Program-made: the position numbers and the translations under genes
Shown here: positions 31,280 to 42,259 of the stretch, one piece after another
Layout of the letters: each line of letters starts with the position of its first letter
How positions within the stretch are numbered: the first letter of the stretch is position 1
Assembly: GCA_052174535.1 (NCBI GenBank)
Contig: JBQMRQ010000001.1
Span: 1 to 64,000 of the forward strand
Length of the DNA: 64,000 bases
Reading direction: 5' to 3'
From: Arsenophonus sp052174535
GTDB taxonomy: Bacteria > Pseudomonadota > Gammaproteobacteria > Enterobacterales > Enterobacteriaceae
Notes under the pieces: model-generated
Database searches by the model: none
Told to the model about the DNA's origin: nothing
The model's input: the letters and a program-made list of their open reading frames with translations, nothing else

Positions 31280-32345
31280 TCTTGTTGGTAACACTATTCA
31301 TGCTAAGATAGCTACTGTGAGGGATATAGTTAATGCAAATATTATTATATTACCTCTATGATTAGGTAATTATAATACCTAAAATTAGAACTCTCTTCAC
31401 TACCTTCAAGTTAGCAAAAGACCTGCATATACTTTAGCTAAGCGTTATGGGGTATTCTAACTTATCGTTCCTAACGGACAAAACGAGATAATATTTATGA
31501 TTATAGCCATATTTCCTCATCGTTTATCAACGACACCACCCCTACACTTAGGAAGTGTAGTTTCTCCCTGAGAAAAACGTTTTTTCTCCATCTTGATGGA
31601 TTTCCTGGAAGTCGTGCACAAATTTCTGAACTCCGTTTTTGCATCTTGATCTGGTATAGATCACTGTTCACTCAGGTACTGAGTATGGAACATTCGTGAA
31701 ATGAAACTGAAAGTACCGAAAGCGAAGGATGAAGCGTTTAAAAGCTACGAGCCTGGGATTCTACACCTACACGTAGATGTAAGCTATATTCTACGAATTC
31801 CAAACGTAGTTTAACGACATTACCTTCTATTAGTATAGTATAGAAGTGCATCACTGCATGAGTTTTTATTTATTTTTACAAGGCTATATGCCTGACAAGG
31901 CTATAAGCCTGCACCTAATGCTCAACACTTTTTACGTAATCTTAACCAAGTATATCCATACCTATTCATTAATAGCACTTAAACAATGATAAAAAATTTG
32001 CAGCGACTTTTTGATCTGCTAAAAACGTTCATCCACCGGAAAAAAGAAATTTGATATTTTGTGTATGCAGAAACTTGATATAAAATACCAACTCCTAAGC
32101 CCAACAATGCATCCTCAAACGGGAATAGTATGGTCGAGCACTTAATGCATATATAAAAGATAATCTAAAAAGCTTTCATTTCAATACTGATAAAAAATTT
32201 AAGATTACTCTGCATTGGATATGTTTGGTTGTGCAATCAAAGAACTATCCAAACAGTATTGGAATAACATTCCTTTGCAGTCTATGAAAGATTAGTTCAA
32301 AATTAAAATTGAATTATTCAAAAAAACTATACTATTTTCTTAGAA
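31280..32345 (+). mobile_element. IS481-family transposase relic, fullest copy
   Basis: About 1065 bases, enough for the whole transposase. In order: 'IHAKIATV' and 'TPKIRTL' (N-terminus), 'AKRYGV', the 'FLEVVHKFLNSVF' zone near 31600, 'SYEPGILHLHVDVSYIL' near 31745-31795 (family YEPGYLHVDVKYLP), and 'SFHFNTDKKFKITLHWICLV' near 32170-32230. Stops and frameshifts occur throughout. Useful as the reference for the other five pieces in the window. It separates the accBC block from mreB; the 32346-32660 stretch then holds the mreB leader. Confidence 0.75.
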
Positions 32346-32663
32346 GTAACATAAATCGTATATCAACTAATAATTATGTAGAGTTATATAAACTTATACA
32401 ATAATATATTTTAATATAAAATAACTTTTTTATTGTTTAAAAAAATTTTTATTAAATATATAAAGTGATTTTGATTAAGGGTATTCTTACTTTATACTGT
32501 AATTAATTACAGAAATAAGCAGTAATAATGTGATTATATTGTATTATAAAAATTATCCACTTTTTATTAAAACGATTCAATTAACTCCTTGTCGTTACTT
32601 CATATGATTGGTAAAGTAGATCAATTTCATTCGTTTCTAGCTTGCAGGATTATTCTTTTTGTT

Positions 32664-33707
32664 ATGTTTAAAAAAATTCGTGGCATGTTTTCCAACGACC
32701 TGTCTATTGATTTAGGTACTGCCAATACTCTAATCTATGTAAAAGGACAAGGTATTGTATTAGACGAACCATCAGTTGTCGCTATTCGTCAAGATCGTGC
32801 AGGATCACCCAAAAGTGTTGCTGCAGTAGGTCATGAAGCAAAACAGATGCTAGGCCGGACTCCGGGTAATATCGCGGCTATTCGTCCAATGAAAGATGGT
32901 GTAATTGCTGATTTTTATGTTACTGAAAAAATGTTGCAGTATTTTATCAAACAAGTTCATAGCAATAGCTTTATGCGCCCAAGTCCACGTGTCTTAGTTT
33001 GTGTGCCTGTTGGTGCAACCCAGGTAGAGCGTAGAGCGATCCGAGAGTCAGCACTCAGTGCTGGAGCTCGAGAGGTCTTCTTAATTGAAGAACCAATGTC
33101 AGCTGCAATTGGTGCTGGTTTGCCTGTTTCTGAAGCAACAGGTTCAATGGTAGTTGATATTGGTGGTGGAACGACAGAAGTTGCTGTTATTTCACTGAAT
33201 GGCGTTGTTTATTCATCATCGGTACGTATCGGTGGTGATCGATTTGATGAAGCAATCATTAATTATGTTCGTCGTAATTATGGCTCACTAATTGGTGAAG
33301 CAACTGCTGAACGAATTAAACATGAAATCGGTTCAGCCTATCCTACAGATCAAGTGTACGAAATTGAAGTGCGCGGCCGTAATTTAGCTGAAGGTGTACC
33401 TCGTGGTTTTACTCTTAATTCGAATGAAATACTTGAGGCACTGCAAGAACCTTTAACCGGTATTGTTAGTGCTGTTATGTTAGCTTTGGAGCAATGTCCA
33501 CCAGAATTAGCTTCTGATATCTCTGAACGAGGTATGGTGTTAACTGGCGGTGGTGCGTTATTGCGTAATCTGGATCGCCTATTAATGGAAGAAACAGGAA
33601 TTCCCGTTATTCTTGCTGAAGATCCGCTAACTTGTGTTGCACGTGGTGGCGGCAAGGCATTGGAAATGATTGATATGCATGGCGGTGATCTATTTAGTGA
33701 TGACTAG
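32664..33707 (+). CDS. mreB: Rod shape-determining protein MreB
   Basis: Bacterial actin that forms membrane-bound filaments guiding lateral wall synthesis. The open frame runs up to 32589, but the start is set at the ATG at 32664 because 'MFKKIRGMFSNDLSIDLGTA' aligns with the E. coli N-terminus (MLKKFRGMFSNDLS); that gives 347 residues, the E. coli length. Actin-type nucleotide motifs are intact: 'DLGTANTLIYV', 'VDIGGGTTEVAV', 'GMVLTGGGALLRNLD'. It is among the least diverged proteins in the window. mreC and mreD follow in the usual order. Confidence 0.98.
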   Translation: MFKKIRGMFSNDLSIDLGTANTLIYVKGQGIVLDEPSVVAIRQDRAGSPKSVAAVGHEAKQMLGRTPGNIAAIRPMKDGVIADFYVTEKMLQYFIKQVHSNSFMRPSPRVLVCVPVGATQVERRAIRESALSAGAREVFLIEEPMSAAIGAGLPVSEATGSMVVDIGGGTTEVAVISLNGVVYSSSVRIGGDRFDEAIINYVRRNYGSLIGEATAERIKHEIGSAYPTDQVYEIEVRGRNLAEGVPRGFTLNSNEILEALQEPLTGIVSAVMLALEQCPPELASDISERGMVLTGGGALLRNLDRLLMEETGIPVILAEDPLTCVARGGGKALEMIDMHGGDLFSDD

Positions 33708-33799
33708 ATGTTAACCGCAATAGAGGGAGAAACATATAATGATGGTACTTCTTTAGCTTATTTTAAGTAAAGAAATGTTAATATTTTTATCAAAAAATC

Positions 33800-34741
33800 A
33801 TGAAACCAATCTTTAATAAAGGGCCATCCATACAATCACGCATTATCATTGCGATCGTTATTGCAATCGTATTGATTATTTTTGATCGTCAATTTTATTT
33901 TTTTAATAAAATACGTAGTTATTTAGATATAGCTGTTAGTCCTTTTTACTTTTTAGCAAATAGTCCGCGAGAACTGCTTAATAATATTTCAGATGCATTG
34001 GCAAGAAAAGATCAACTTCTTTTTGAAAATAAAGAACTGAAGAAAGAAATCTTATTAAAAAAAGCAGATAATTTATTACTTGGACAACTTAAACAGGAAA
34101 ATAATAGATTACGTCAGCTATTGGGTTCACCTCTACGTCAGGATGAAAATATGATGGTTACTCAAGTGCTTTCAGGTGCGAATACACCTTATCGTGATCA
34201 AATTGTGATTGATAAAGGTTTACATGATGGTGTTTATGAAGGCCAGCCTGTTATTAGTGATAAAGGTGTTGTTGGGCAGGTTATCTCAGTTAGCCGCTTT
34301 AATAGTCGTGTTTTATTGATTTGTGACATAACACATGCATTACCTATACAAGTATTACGTAATGATATTCGGGTTATTGCGGTAGGTACAGGATGCAACA
34401 ATAATCTTCAACTTGAACCTTTACCAGATAATATTGATATACGTATTGGTGATGTGATAGTTACTTCTGGTTTAGGCAGACGCTTTCCTGAAGGTTATCC
34501 AGTTGCGATTATTTCTTCCGTAAAACATGATACCCAACGCGCTTATACGATTATCCATGCACAACCTAGTGCAGATTTACAAAGACTACGCTATCTCTTA
34601 TTATTATGGGAAAACTCTAGAGATCCTTCTTATCCTTTATCTCCATCAGAAGTATATCATGTAGCAAATGAGCGTTTAATGAAGATTCTACCCCAGGTAT
34701 TTCCTAATCAAAGTGAGACTCAATGGCCGCAATTACCATGA
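33800..34741 (+). CDS. mreC: Rod shape-determining protein MreC
   Basis: Bitopic periplasmic scaffold linking MreB to the elongasome. Membrane helix at about residues 14-33, coiled coil at about 65-110 ('LLLGQLKQENNRLRQLL'), then the beta-rich domain ('SDKGVVGQVISV', 'PEGYPVAIISSV'). It is 313 residues, shorter than the 367 of E. coli, whose extra residues are the variable C-terminal tail. The stop is TGA, which matters for reading mreD. The 92 bases after mreB hold no gene. Confidence 0.95.
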   Translation: MKPIFNKGPSIQSRIIIAIVIAIVLIIFDRQFYFFNKIRSYLDIAVSPFYFLANSPRELLNNISDALARKDQLLFENKELKKEILLKKADNLLLGQLKQENNRLRQLLGSPLRQDENMMVTQVLSGANTPYRDQIVIDKGLHDGVYEGQPVISDKGVVGQVISVSRFNSRVLLICDITHALPIQVLRNDIRVIAVGTGCNNNLQLEPLPDNIDIRIGDVIVTSGLGRRFPEGYPVAIISSVKHDTQRAYTIIHAQPSADLQRLRYLLLLWENSRDPSYPLSPSEVYHVANERLMKILPQVFPNQSETQWPQLP

Positions 34742-34829
34742 ATAAAACAAAAAATCTAGAGAAACCTTCTTTGGTTGTTCAGTAAGGAATATTCTGCCGT
34801 GAAATTAAGCCAACTAAAGGAAACACAGA

Positions 34830-35318
34830 ATGAATTATTACCGTAATAATAAAGAGTGAATTATTTTCCTGTCCTTTTTAATTGCGATAATCCTAGAACA
34901 AGTACCCTGGCCTGATCAATTTAGTTATTATCGGCCAACATGGTTAGCATTAACTTTAATTTATTGGGTTATGGCTTTGCCACATCGAATTAGCGTAGGC
35001 ACGGGATTTTTTTTAGGTATCTTAATAGATTTAATCCAAGGTTCAGCGCTTGGGGTACATCCATTAGCTTATAGCATACTTTGTTATTTAGCATCATATA
35101 AACATCAGATTCTTCGTATTATGCCATTGTGGCAACAATCTATTTTTATTGCTGGATTATCAGTAATTATGAACTTTATAATATTCTGGACGGAGTTTTT
35201 TTCTTCTCTTGTATTATTTCATCCAAAATTATTCTGGAACTGTTTAATTAATGCCATCTTGTGGCCTTGGATTTTTTTATTGTTACGCAAAGTTCGACGC
35301 CAGTTTTTAGTTCGTTAA
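34830..35318 (+). CDS. mreD: mreD, with an in-frame TGA at codon 10
   Basis: Multi-spanning inner-membrane protein of the elongasome. The family start is the ATG at 34830, preceded by a good site (aaagga). The frame reads 'MNYYRNNKE', TGA at 34857-34859, then 'IIFLSFLIAIILEQVPWPDQ' and on without a break to 'RKVRRQFLVR'. The TGA falls where E. coli MreD has a tryptophan ('RWVIWLSFLI'), so a TGG to TGA change is likely. From the next ATG (34971) only 115 residues remain, lacking the first membrane segments. The gene is either recently dead, or survives by readthrough or restart between the TGA and 34971. The rest of the frame is clean. Confidence 0.88.
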
Positions 35319-35344
35319 AAACGAACAGTCAATTGTTTACTTTC

Positions 35345-35947
35345 TCTGAAAGTTTTCTATTTTTAATAGAATTTATTTAGGTCAGCTCATCAAAAAGCTC
35401 TAAGTTAGTTGAATAACTAGAATAGTTATTTGACGTCATATATCCCTGATATATATAAATCATTGCATAAAGAAGAGAGGTACAGAGTGTATATCTTATT
35501 CACTTAACATGTAAAAATCTCAAAATAGTATTAATATGATAGCAAAATCCTATTCAATGTTCAGTGCAGATAATTATTGTTATAAACAATAAAAATATTA
35601 GGTAAGCTCTAAAGATAAAAATAATCACACTGTGCGTAATATTTCGATAACTTTTAAGAAAAACACACAAAGTTATATCTGCAATCGGGTTCTCTTAAAT
35701 AAGCAAAAGATATTATATAATTTAATTGTCATGAAAGTAGTATTTTGGACATTTAATAAATAAAAAATAATCAATAGATTTTATTTTGTGAACTGATAAA
35801 TAAGGAAAATTTTATGCTACTCAGCTTAAACATGGTTATTTTGTTAAGCAGATTATTATCATAATATCACGTCGTAGTAAAGTTACCGTTAGTTGAACTA
35901 GATAAATTATTGACTAAATTTCTAAAATTAAATAATAGAAAGAAAAC
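35345..35947 (+). pseudogene. yhdE: yhdE (Maf-type nucleotide pyrophosphatase) pseudogene
   Basis: Between mreD and rng, its E. coli position, and of about the right length (591 bases expected). Readable pieces: 'SADNYCYKQ' with 'KDKNNHTVRNISITFKKNTQ' (family LGADTIV..., PRDAEHAAQMLRKLSGQTHQ) near 35565-35670, and 'LPLVELDKLLTKFLKL' near 35888-35935 (family GLPLVETYELLSNFNAL). Frameshifts and stops throughout. Confidence 0.72.
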
Positions 35948-35948
35948 T

Positions 35949-37432
35949 ATGATAACTGAACTATTAGTTAATGCAACTCTCTCTAAAAGGTCGATGACTT
36001 TATATTGATTGATGGGTATCATATTTAAGAATTAATATTCAGCGTGAAGTTAAAATAGGTATTACAGTAATTATTTATAAAGGCGTACAAATCAAGCTTA
36101 TCGGGGGTATATAGGCAGCTTTTTGATATTAAATTAAAAAATCTACTTTTCTTCATATCTCTAATTTATACTCCATATAAAATGCATTTCCGGTAATAAA
36201 CAAAAATTTTCACATACATAAATTAGCTAACTAGCTCGGCAATGGAAAATATTATGGTATAGATGATTAAAGATTCACAAGAACAAAAGGAAATCATTTA
36301 ACGAAATATATCACATTATAATCTTGTTATCTGATTTTTATGTCCTCACTTCTCATGGAAAGAGGTTCCGAATGTATTGAATGTAAAAAATAACGAAAAA
36401 CGCTTAAAATATTATTGAACTATTTTTATAATGAAAATAGTGGATTGATTATTTGTACTGCAGAAGAAAAGGGAGAGGTGATAATGAATTTACTCAAGAT
36501 TCAGTCTTCTTAAATCATCTTTTAGCTAAAATTATTGAACGTAAAAACGTAAAATATTCTCTCGTATTCAGATTTATACTAAACTAATTTTAGTACATCG
36601 TATTATTCGTGATTTTATGGCACTTCATTAGATCAAATCTGTGTAATTCAAAGATGATTTTTATTTTATTGAAATACTTTATTAATAAATATATCCTTGA
36701 AATAACAGTAAACCATTAACTGCATTAATGGTCATTATTAATGATAGATTTCGGTGATATTAAAAACAAGATCAAATACGTTTTATAACGTAAAGTTTTA
36801 TTAAAATATGCAGTTATCTTATTAATGATCAACCTGAAGATATGATCACCAATTGATATTAATGCTGATTCTCTTGTTAATTACTTTAACAAGAAATAGA
36901 TTATTTTACTATTGATATTGAAGTCTAACAAGCCATAGGAAAACAGTTAAGGTTACTTAATTTGATAAATAAGAGGGATGGAGTATTATTATAAATAATA
37001 TTAATGTACTTTGATCCTAAGCACAATGATGTTAATATTTTAACATCATTGAAACAATTTTTGTTAAAAAATTATATTAAAATTACCATTAATAGTTTTT
37101 CTTATTTAGGAACTTAATGGAGATAACATATAAAAAGAACATATAAGAACCTTTAACATGTTCTATCTCTTGAATCCTCAACTTATCAATATAAAAAAAT
37201 AGTAAAAATCAGTAGAAACAGTCTGTTATGAACTTTTATTGGAAATTGTTCGTATAAATCGTACTATTAATTTCTAATAATTTAGTCGCTGCCTCAGGCA
37301 CGGTTTCAGAGGTCATTAATGGTGGTTAATCTCACCTATTAACCAAAATAGAAATTTTTATTAGCAAATCTGGTCAAAATAAAAATTAAGACACTGTATA
37401 ATCATAAACAGTTTTATGTCATTATAATGTAA
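35949..37432 (+). pseudogene. rng: rng (ribonuclease G) pseudogene
   Basis: Start and stop are both still visible: 'MITELLVNATLS' (E. coli MTAELLVNVTPS) at 35949 and 'LYNHKQFYVIIM' plus TAA at 37432 (E. coli LYNQEQFDVVMM). The span of 1484 bases is almost exactly the intact length (1470). Between them are readable pieces such as 'IYKGVQIKLIGG', 'FIMKIVD.LFVLQKK' and 'INGHY' amid stops. RNase G matures the 16S rRNA 5' end together with RNase E. Loss by point decay without net deletion is well illustrated here. Confidence 0.88.
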
Positions 37433-37479
37433 TTAAGATACCGGCAGACTATCTTTGTATCTCCTCTTTTAGAAGGAGA

Positions 37480-38070
37480 AGTGTATAAAAAGACTACTAA
37501 AAGTTAGCATTTATACCCATAAGCGCGATAATATTACTTATCATCGTATTTGCTATTATTGAACTACATCTTTTTTTCGTAAATTACTTAATATCGCAAT
37601 CAACTTGAAGTGTAAACTTAAATCATTATCGAAAATACTGTTTTAAATTGCGCTTATTGAAGGCGAATGTATCTCTTTTTAAGGATATTAATATTTTCTG
37701 ATGTCAGTGTCAATACTCACAATAAATCTTAAGATAAAGAAAATTAAATTTTTACTCGATATGGTGGAGCACACTTCTTTTTACATCTCTGTTTTCAGAA
37801 TATTATTTCTGTCAATTAAATTGACATTAATATAAACCGCTAGAATTTGTTAGTAAAGGTAATTATTAGTCATTTTATTTAAATGTCTTAGATAAATTAT
37901 TTTACAGCAATTTAATTATTTTATGCTGAAAAAGAGTCGAATTATTTTTTTGATACCCATCAACTGAAAAAAGGATATTAAAGTTCTCTGAACTGACCTG
38001 GTTAAATTAAAATAAATATAATCTATTATAGAATCATTAAAAAATTTCGTGTCTAGTAGTAAACTACCCT
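37480..38070 (+). pseudogene. yhdP: yhdP (AsmA-like envelope protein) 5' fragment, pseudogene
   Basis: Follows rng as in E. coli. Readable: 'CIKRLLKVSIYTHKR' at the start, 'MVEHTSFYISVFRILF' near 37760-37810 (family LLHMRWQFRDLTFWQLRF) and 'NYFMLKKSRIIFLIPI' near 37915-37965 (family HFDLRDSEVSFLTPSG). Only about 590 bases of an expected 3.8 kb remain; the rest is cut off at the IS481 relic. YhdP normally helps move phospholipid to the outer membrane. Confidence 0.65.
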
Positions 38071-38099
38071 AGATTATTAATAATTTATTCTTTTCCATT

Positions 38100-38780
38100 T
38101 CCTGTAGATATCCGATGTATAGCAATCTGGCGTGATTCCGGTTAAGATCAGATAAAAAATGTCAATATTTGGCGCTATCTTGGTCTTGTAAAGATGAATA
38201 AAACTGATCGGGTATCATACTTAATATAATTCTAATAGAAAATAATATTGTAAAAGTTTTATTTACATTTGCGGAAGATAATTTACATCTACGTATAAAA
38301 TGATGACCAGACTTTCTTGTAGCTTTTAAATGCTTTAATCTTTAGATTAAAAGAGCTTGCCTTGCTTTATTTTACAAAAATTTCCCCCTCATCATCTCTC
38401 ATTAAACAGAGAGGATGAGGGGGAAATTTAGCTACAACAGGGTTCAAGAATTATAGTATGACTACTAGTAGATCAATGAGAGAAAGAACATTCTTTTTTA
38501 CAAGAAACGATCATGTTTTATTTTAGCGGAGGGTAACGTTGTCCGCAAAAGATTAGAATATGGCTTTAATAATCAATATCATCTCGCTTTTTCCATTTAA
38601 GAACGATAAAGTTTAGTTACCCCAATATATCTCCCCAATAACAATTAACTTAAAATAGACACAGACTCTTTTCTAACCAGAAATAACTCTGATTTTAGGT
38701 ATTCTAGTTGCCTCACGATGGAATCTTATTATTATGGTATTTTACCATCAATATATTTATCAGTAGCTATTTCATCATGA
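38100..38780 (-). mobile_element. IS481-family transposase relic, copy 6 (5' half)
   Basis: Follows the copies at 15.9-16.4 and 21.2-21.9 kb base by base in outline, including the stretch before the 'VDVKYL' block at 38255-38300 and the N-terminal zone at 38660-38780. The 3' half is missing. It joins the yhdP fragment to the yibQ pseudogene, two genes that are far apart in E. coli. Confidence 0.65.
38380..38427. repeat. Strong 20-base-arm hairpin inside an IS481 relic
   Basis: Left arm 38380-38399 (atttccccctcatcatctct) and right arm 38408-38427 pair with one mismatch around an 8-base loop. The sibling IS481 relics have only a single arm-like sequence here (near 15985), so the second arm arose after the copies split. 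No T-run follows, so it is not a typical terminator. Confidence 0.8.
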
Positions 38781-38849
38781 ACAGACTGTGTAATAAGAAT
38801 CCATCTAATAATTCAATCCATCTAATAATCCAAAAATAAACAATTAAAT

Positions 38850-39540
38850 TGTGTACTAACACCGATCCTAATTTAATACCACTAGATAACTCAAATAATC
38901 TTTTTTGTAATACTTTAATAGTAGCATGATAAGGGGATAGTTAATAACTATAATACTGCTTCGCTTACAATCAAATAAAATAACATGACAAACTGTTTAC
39001 AAATTTACGCTTCTACTTTTGCATAATCTAAAAACTTTACTACGTAAAGTTAACAACATAAAACTTTTTCCGCTTCAGTAACCTTAGTATTTACTATCTT
39101 TACTTTATTGAAAGATAAAGATCATAATAAAAAAATACTTGTATAACATTTATCATCTATTAAATAGATATCATTACACTACCTATATGATTATTTTTAG
39201 CTTTAGTATAAAATACTTACTTAATTGCAGCAATAATATTCTGCTATATTGCACTGGCACTCATCTTCAGGTATTAAGATATTTTTTATATCTTGATATG
39301 AATAATCAGCTTCATCAGCATGTGAATTAAATTTTCTTATCCTTAGTTAATAAATTTATGGCTATTTTCTACCTTAAGAAAAATCAAGTAAAATAGTAAT
39401 AGAAATTCTCACTGGAAAAACTAATGCTTGATTGTTTTCCGTTTTATTTTTAAAATAAAAAATATTATCAATCACAATGGCTAATTTTCCAAAAACAACT
39501 TGTGTTCAATGATAACCAATAATAAACCCATGATTATTAA
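38850..39540 (-). pseudogene. yibQ: yibQ (divergent polysaccharide deacetylase) pseudogene
   Basis: Directly downstream of envC as in E. coli. Minus-strand pieces: 'GKLAIVIDNIFYFKNKTENN' then 'QAL' near 39420-39480 (YibQ GKLAIVIDDFGYRPHNENQVLAM), 'ADYSYQDIKNILIPEDECQC' near 39250-39310, and 'YHATIKVLQKRLFELSSGIK' near 38890-38940 (YibQ PHPATVRVLQQMVYNLPPDI). The plus-strand frame at 39139-39330 is a shadow. The gene is broken by several frameshifts. Confidence 0.8.
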
Positions 39541-39559
39541 ATAATCCATTTTAGCACTA

Positions 39560-40849
39560 TTATCTCCTTAACCAAAGCTGCGGATTAACTGTTTTACCTT
39601 GACGACGGATCTCAAAATAAAGCGAGAAACACTGCTGCCCACCACTACTACCCACTAATGCAACAGGCTGACCTGAGCGAACTTGTTGACCAACATTTAC
39701 CAATGCACTCTGGTTATAACCATATAAACTCATATCTCCCTGACCATGATCAATAACCACCACTAAACCATAACCTCGTAGCCAATCAGCAAGTAAAACA
39801 CGGCCAGCAGAAATAGCTTTAACCTCTGTTCCTTCAGAGGCATTGATCACCATACCATTCCAGAGCAATTCATCGGAAATACTTTCACCGTAGTAATGAA
39901 GGATTTCTCCACGAACAGGCCATAAAACCTGACCGACAGGATGACCTAAACCACTTGCACGCGCTATCAAAGCTAACTCATCTTCGGTTGAAATATAAGT
40001 AGTTCCTTTTTGCTGTGTTTGCCTTCCTTTTTCTCGAATACGCACTTCCTCTTTTGTTTCCCTTTCCACCCTAACTTTTGATTCTCTTTTAGCTCTGACA
40101 ATTTTACTACGCAACAGTGTTTCGTTATGTTTCATCGTTACTAAACTTTTTCGATCGGCTTTTAAAGTTGATTCTAATGATAATAAGGTTTTCTTTCTAG
40201 CATCCTGTGCCGAATCTAGTATTTTCTTTTTTTGATGTTGTTTAGCTAAATTTTTTTTCTTTTCCAATTGCTTTTGTTGCTTCTGTTTTTTTTGTTCAGA
40301 AAGTAAGCTGGTTGTTTGCTGCAATTTAATAATCGTTTTCTCTCTGGCAGCATTTAAATAACTATAATAAGCTAAAATACGCTCTTTTCGTTGTTCTTGT
40401 TCACCTTTGAATAATAATTTAATCCTTTTTTGTTTACCTAAACGAAATACAGCATCTAGTTGTTTAGCTAGTAATAATTGATGGATCTGTTTTTGCTGTT
40501 GTAAACAGCTAATATTTTTATTTAACTCAGCAAGCTCTTTTTTTAATTGAGAAAATTTTTCACGTATTTCATATAAAGCTTGCCCAGCAGCAGCAATATT
40601 TTTTTCTTGTTTTTTTAATTGCTCAATTAAATGATTTCTCTCAGCTTTCTGCTGCTTAATACTTCTCTCTTTTTTTATAATATCTAATAAAAGATCTTTT
40701 AGTTTTATTTTATTATCACTAATAGGATTGGCAATAGTAATCAATGGCCAGATAAAAAATAGCAAAACAAAGAGTAACAACTTAACCACTACTCTCTTTA
40801 GTATAGCTAAAAGGATTAGGATTGAACCATATCGACTAATATTGTTCAT
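39560..40849 (-). CDS. envC: Murein hydrolase activator EnvC
   Basis: Periplasmic activator of the amidases AmiA/AmiB at the division septum, working with FtsEX. 429 residues (E. coli 419). A hydrophobic export segment spans about 18-40, a long Lys/Glu/Gln-rich coiled coil about 45-270, and a degenerate LytM domain from about 310 ('GHPVGQVLWPVRG', 'WNGMVINASEGTEVKAISAG', 'DHGQGDMSLYGYNQSALVNV'). As expected for EnvC, the LytM zinc ligands are not all kept. In E. coli gpmI precedes it; here the place is taken by an IS1595 relic. Confidence 0.95.
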   Translation of the reverse strand: MNNISRYGSILILLAILKRVVVKLLLFVLLFFIWPLITIANPISDNKIKLKDLLLDIIKKERSIKQQKAERNHLIEQLKKQEKNIAAAGQALYEIREKFSQLKKELAELNKNISCLQQQKQIHQLLLAKQLDAVFRLGKQKRIKLLFKGEQEQRKERILAYYSYLNAAREKTIIKLQQTTSLLSEQKKQKQQKQLEKKKNLAKQHQKKKILDSAQDARKKTLLSLESTLKADRKSLVTMKHNETLLRSKIVRAKRESKVRVERETKEEVRIREKGRQTQQKGTTYISTEDELALIARASGLGHPVGQVLWPVRGEILHYYGESISDELLWNGMVINASEGTEVKAISAGRVLLADWLRGYGLVVVIDHGQGDMSLYGYNQSALVNVGQQVRSGQPVALVGSSGGQQCFSLYFEIRRQGKTVNPQLWLRR

Positions 40850-40959
40850 ATTAGTTCAGCATCCTGAAACAATATCATTTAAAATTATTAACAATTACTA
40901 CAATTAGTAAACATTTCTTCTTCTTTATAGAAGAATACTGAAGAAACTTAATTTCTTTA

Positions 40960-42010
40960 TTTATATAAATAATCATAAAATGAGGATATTTTAAAAGGTT
41001 TTTGATATAAATCTCTTATCTTATAAGAGAAGAATTTTTGCTATTAAAGGTTGCCATGAAAAGAAAGAAATAATATAGTTCAAAGAAACTCTTTCTTCAC
41101 TTCCTCATAACATAAACCTGTGTCTCATTTACTTATTGACTCGATGATAATCGATCGGGTAATGTTGATTTATAAATTGAAGTAACTATTCCATTTCATA
41201 CTGCTCACATTGTCACAATGAATATATTTTGCTGGGAACCAGTTCATTAGGGTTATAGCAATATCATCGTAAAATCCACGATTGTAGGAAAACATTTAAC
41301 AATCTAATTAGGAAGCCCTATAGGGAGATCTATATTACAAAGGATAAATAATTTAATTATTATGGTGGATCTTGAATAACTTAACTTTACAAGGAGTTAA
41401 CAAAATAAACAGAAATTTGTTTAAAAACAGCGTTTAGATGAGCATCATTTCTTCCTTCCTTTAGTAGCAAGAAGCAACTAAAATCTACTAAGTGCTATTT
41501 TGTTTAAGTCGATAAAATATTTTTCTTAATCCTTTAAAAGGAAGTGTTATTTTCAACATAGGAAAAGCAGAAAATATAGAAGATAAGGAAATAAAAGAAA
41601 AGAACAAATCTCGGCTTTAATCGCCAGAGATCGAAAAAGGTCATGTGAACAATGAGATTCTTGAAGAGTTTAATGTAGAGTGTTTAATTATCCATTTTCT
41701 TGAGTTTATAATAAATAAAGAGTCTATTCTTTGTCCATAGGGATGTAGAAGGCAAATGATACGAAATATTTGCTAGCGAGCATGAAATTTTATGGAATCA
41801 TCGCCTAAACTAAATAAGATAAAGTAACCAGAGATTTATTAGTAAGGAATTCCATATTTAAAATGTAAAGAGTTTTATCAGACGATTAAAGGGATAACTG
41901 AATAGATTATACATATCATAAGGTCATTTTATTTGCCGAATTATCTGGCATGGAGAAAATTATTTAAAACTTCAACAATTGAAATGCAGATATAGTTAGA
42001 AACTACTATG
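40960..42010 (+). mobile_element. IS1595-family transposase relic, copy 2
   Basis: Full-length-sized relic on the plus strand. Pieces: 'TAHIVTMNIFCWEPVH.GYS' (zinc-ribbon zone of the family), 'FS.SFKRKCYF' (FLESFKG.R) near 41520-41555 and 'ALIARDRKRSCEQ' near 41610-41650 (family VLIARDR.G..TD). It stands between envC and yibN where gpmI and grxC-side genes lie in E. coli. 42010-42259 shows no gpmI trace that I could read. Confidence 0.72.
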
Positions 42011-42259
42011 TGAATAAAGCAGGATTCCTTTCCTAAGGAATCCTAAATAACCATATAATAGTATTTAATACTACTTTTATTTAGCTATTTTTAAGTAGTA
42101 TCAATTAACTGATAATGCTAATAAATATCATCAGTATAAACCTTAATTTGCAAAAAAATCTGCTCAATCTTATGAAAATTAACTGTAATTATACAGCGAT
42201 AAATATATACTTTGCAACTTAAATCTATCTATTACTAACTACAGGAGTAATTATTCCAC

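Noticed and set aside
34857..34859. UGA might be read as tryptophan in this organism, given the mreD TGA
   Set aside because: mreC (34739-34741) and gpsA (44251-44253) both end in TGA at the normal family end, so TGA is still a stop.
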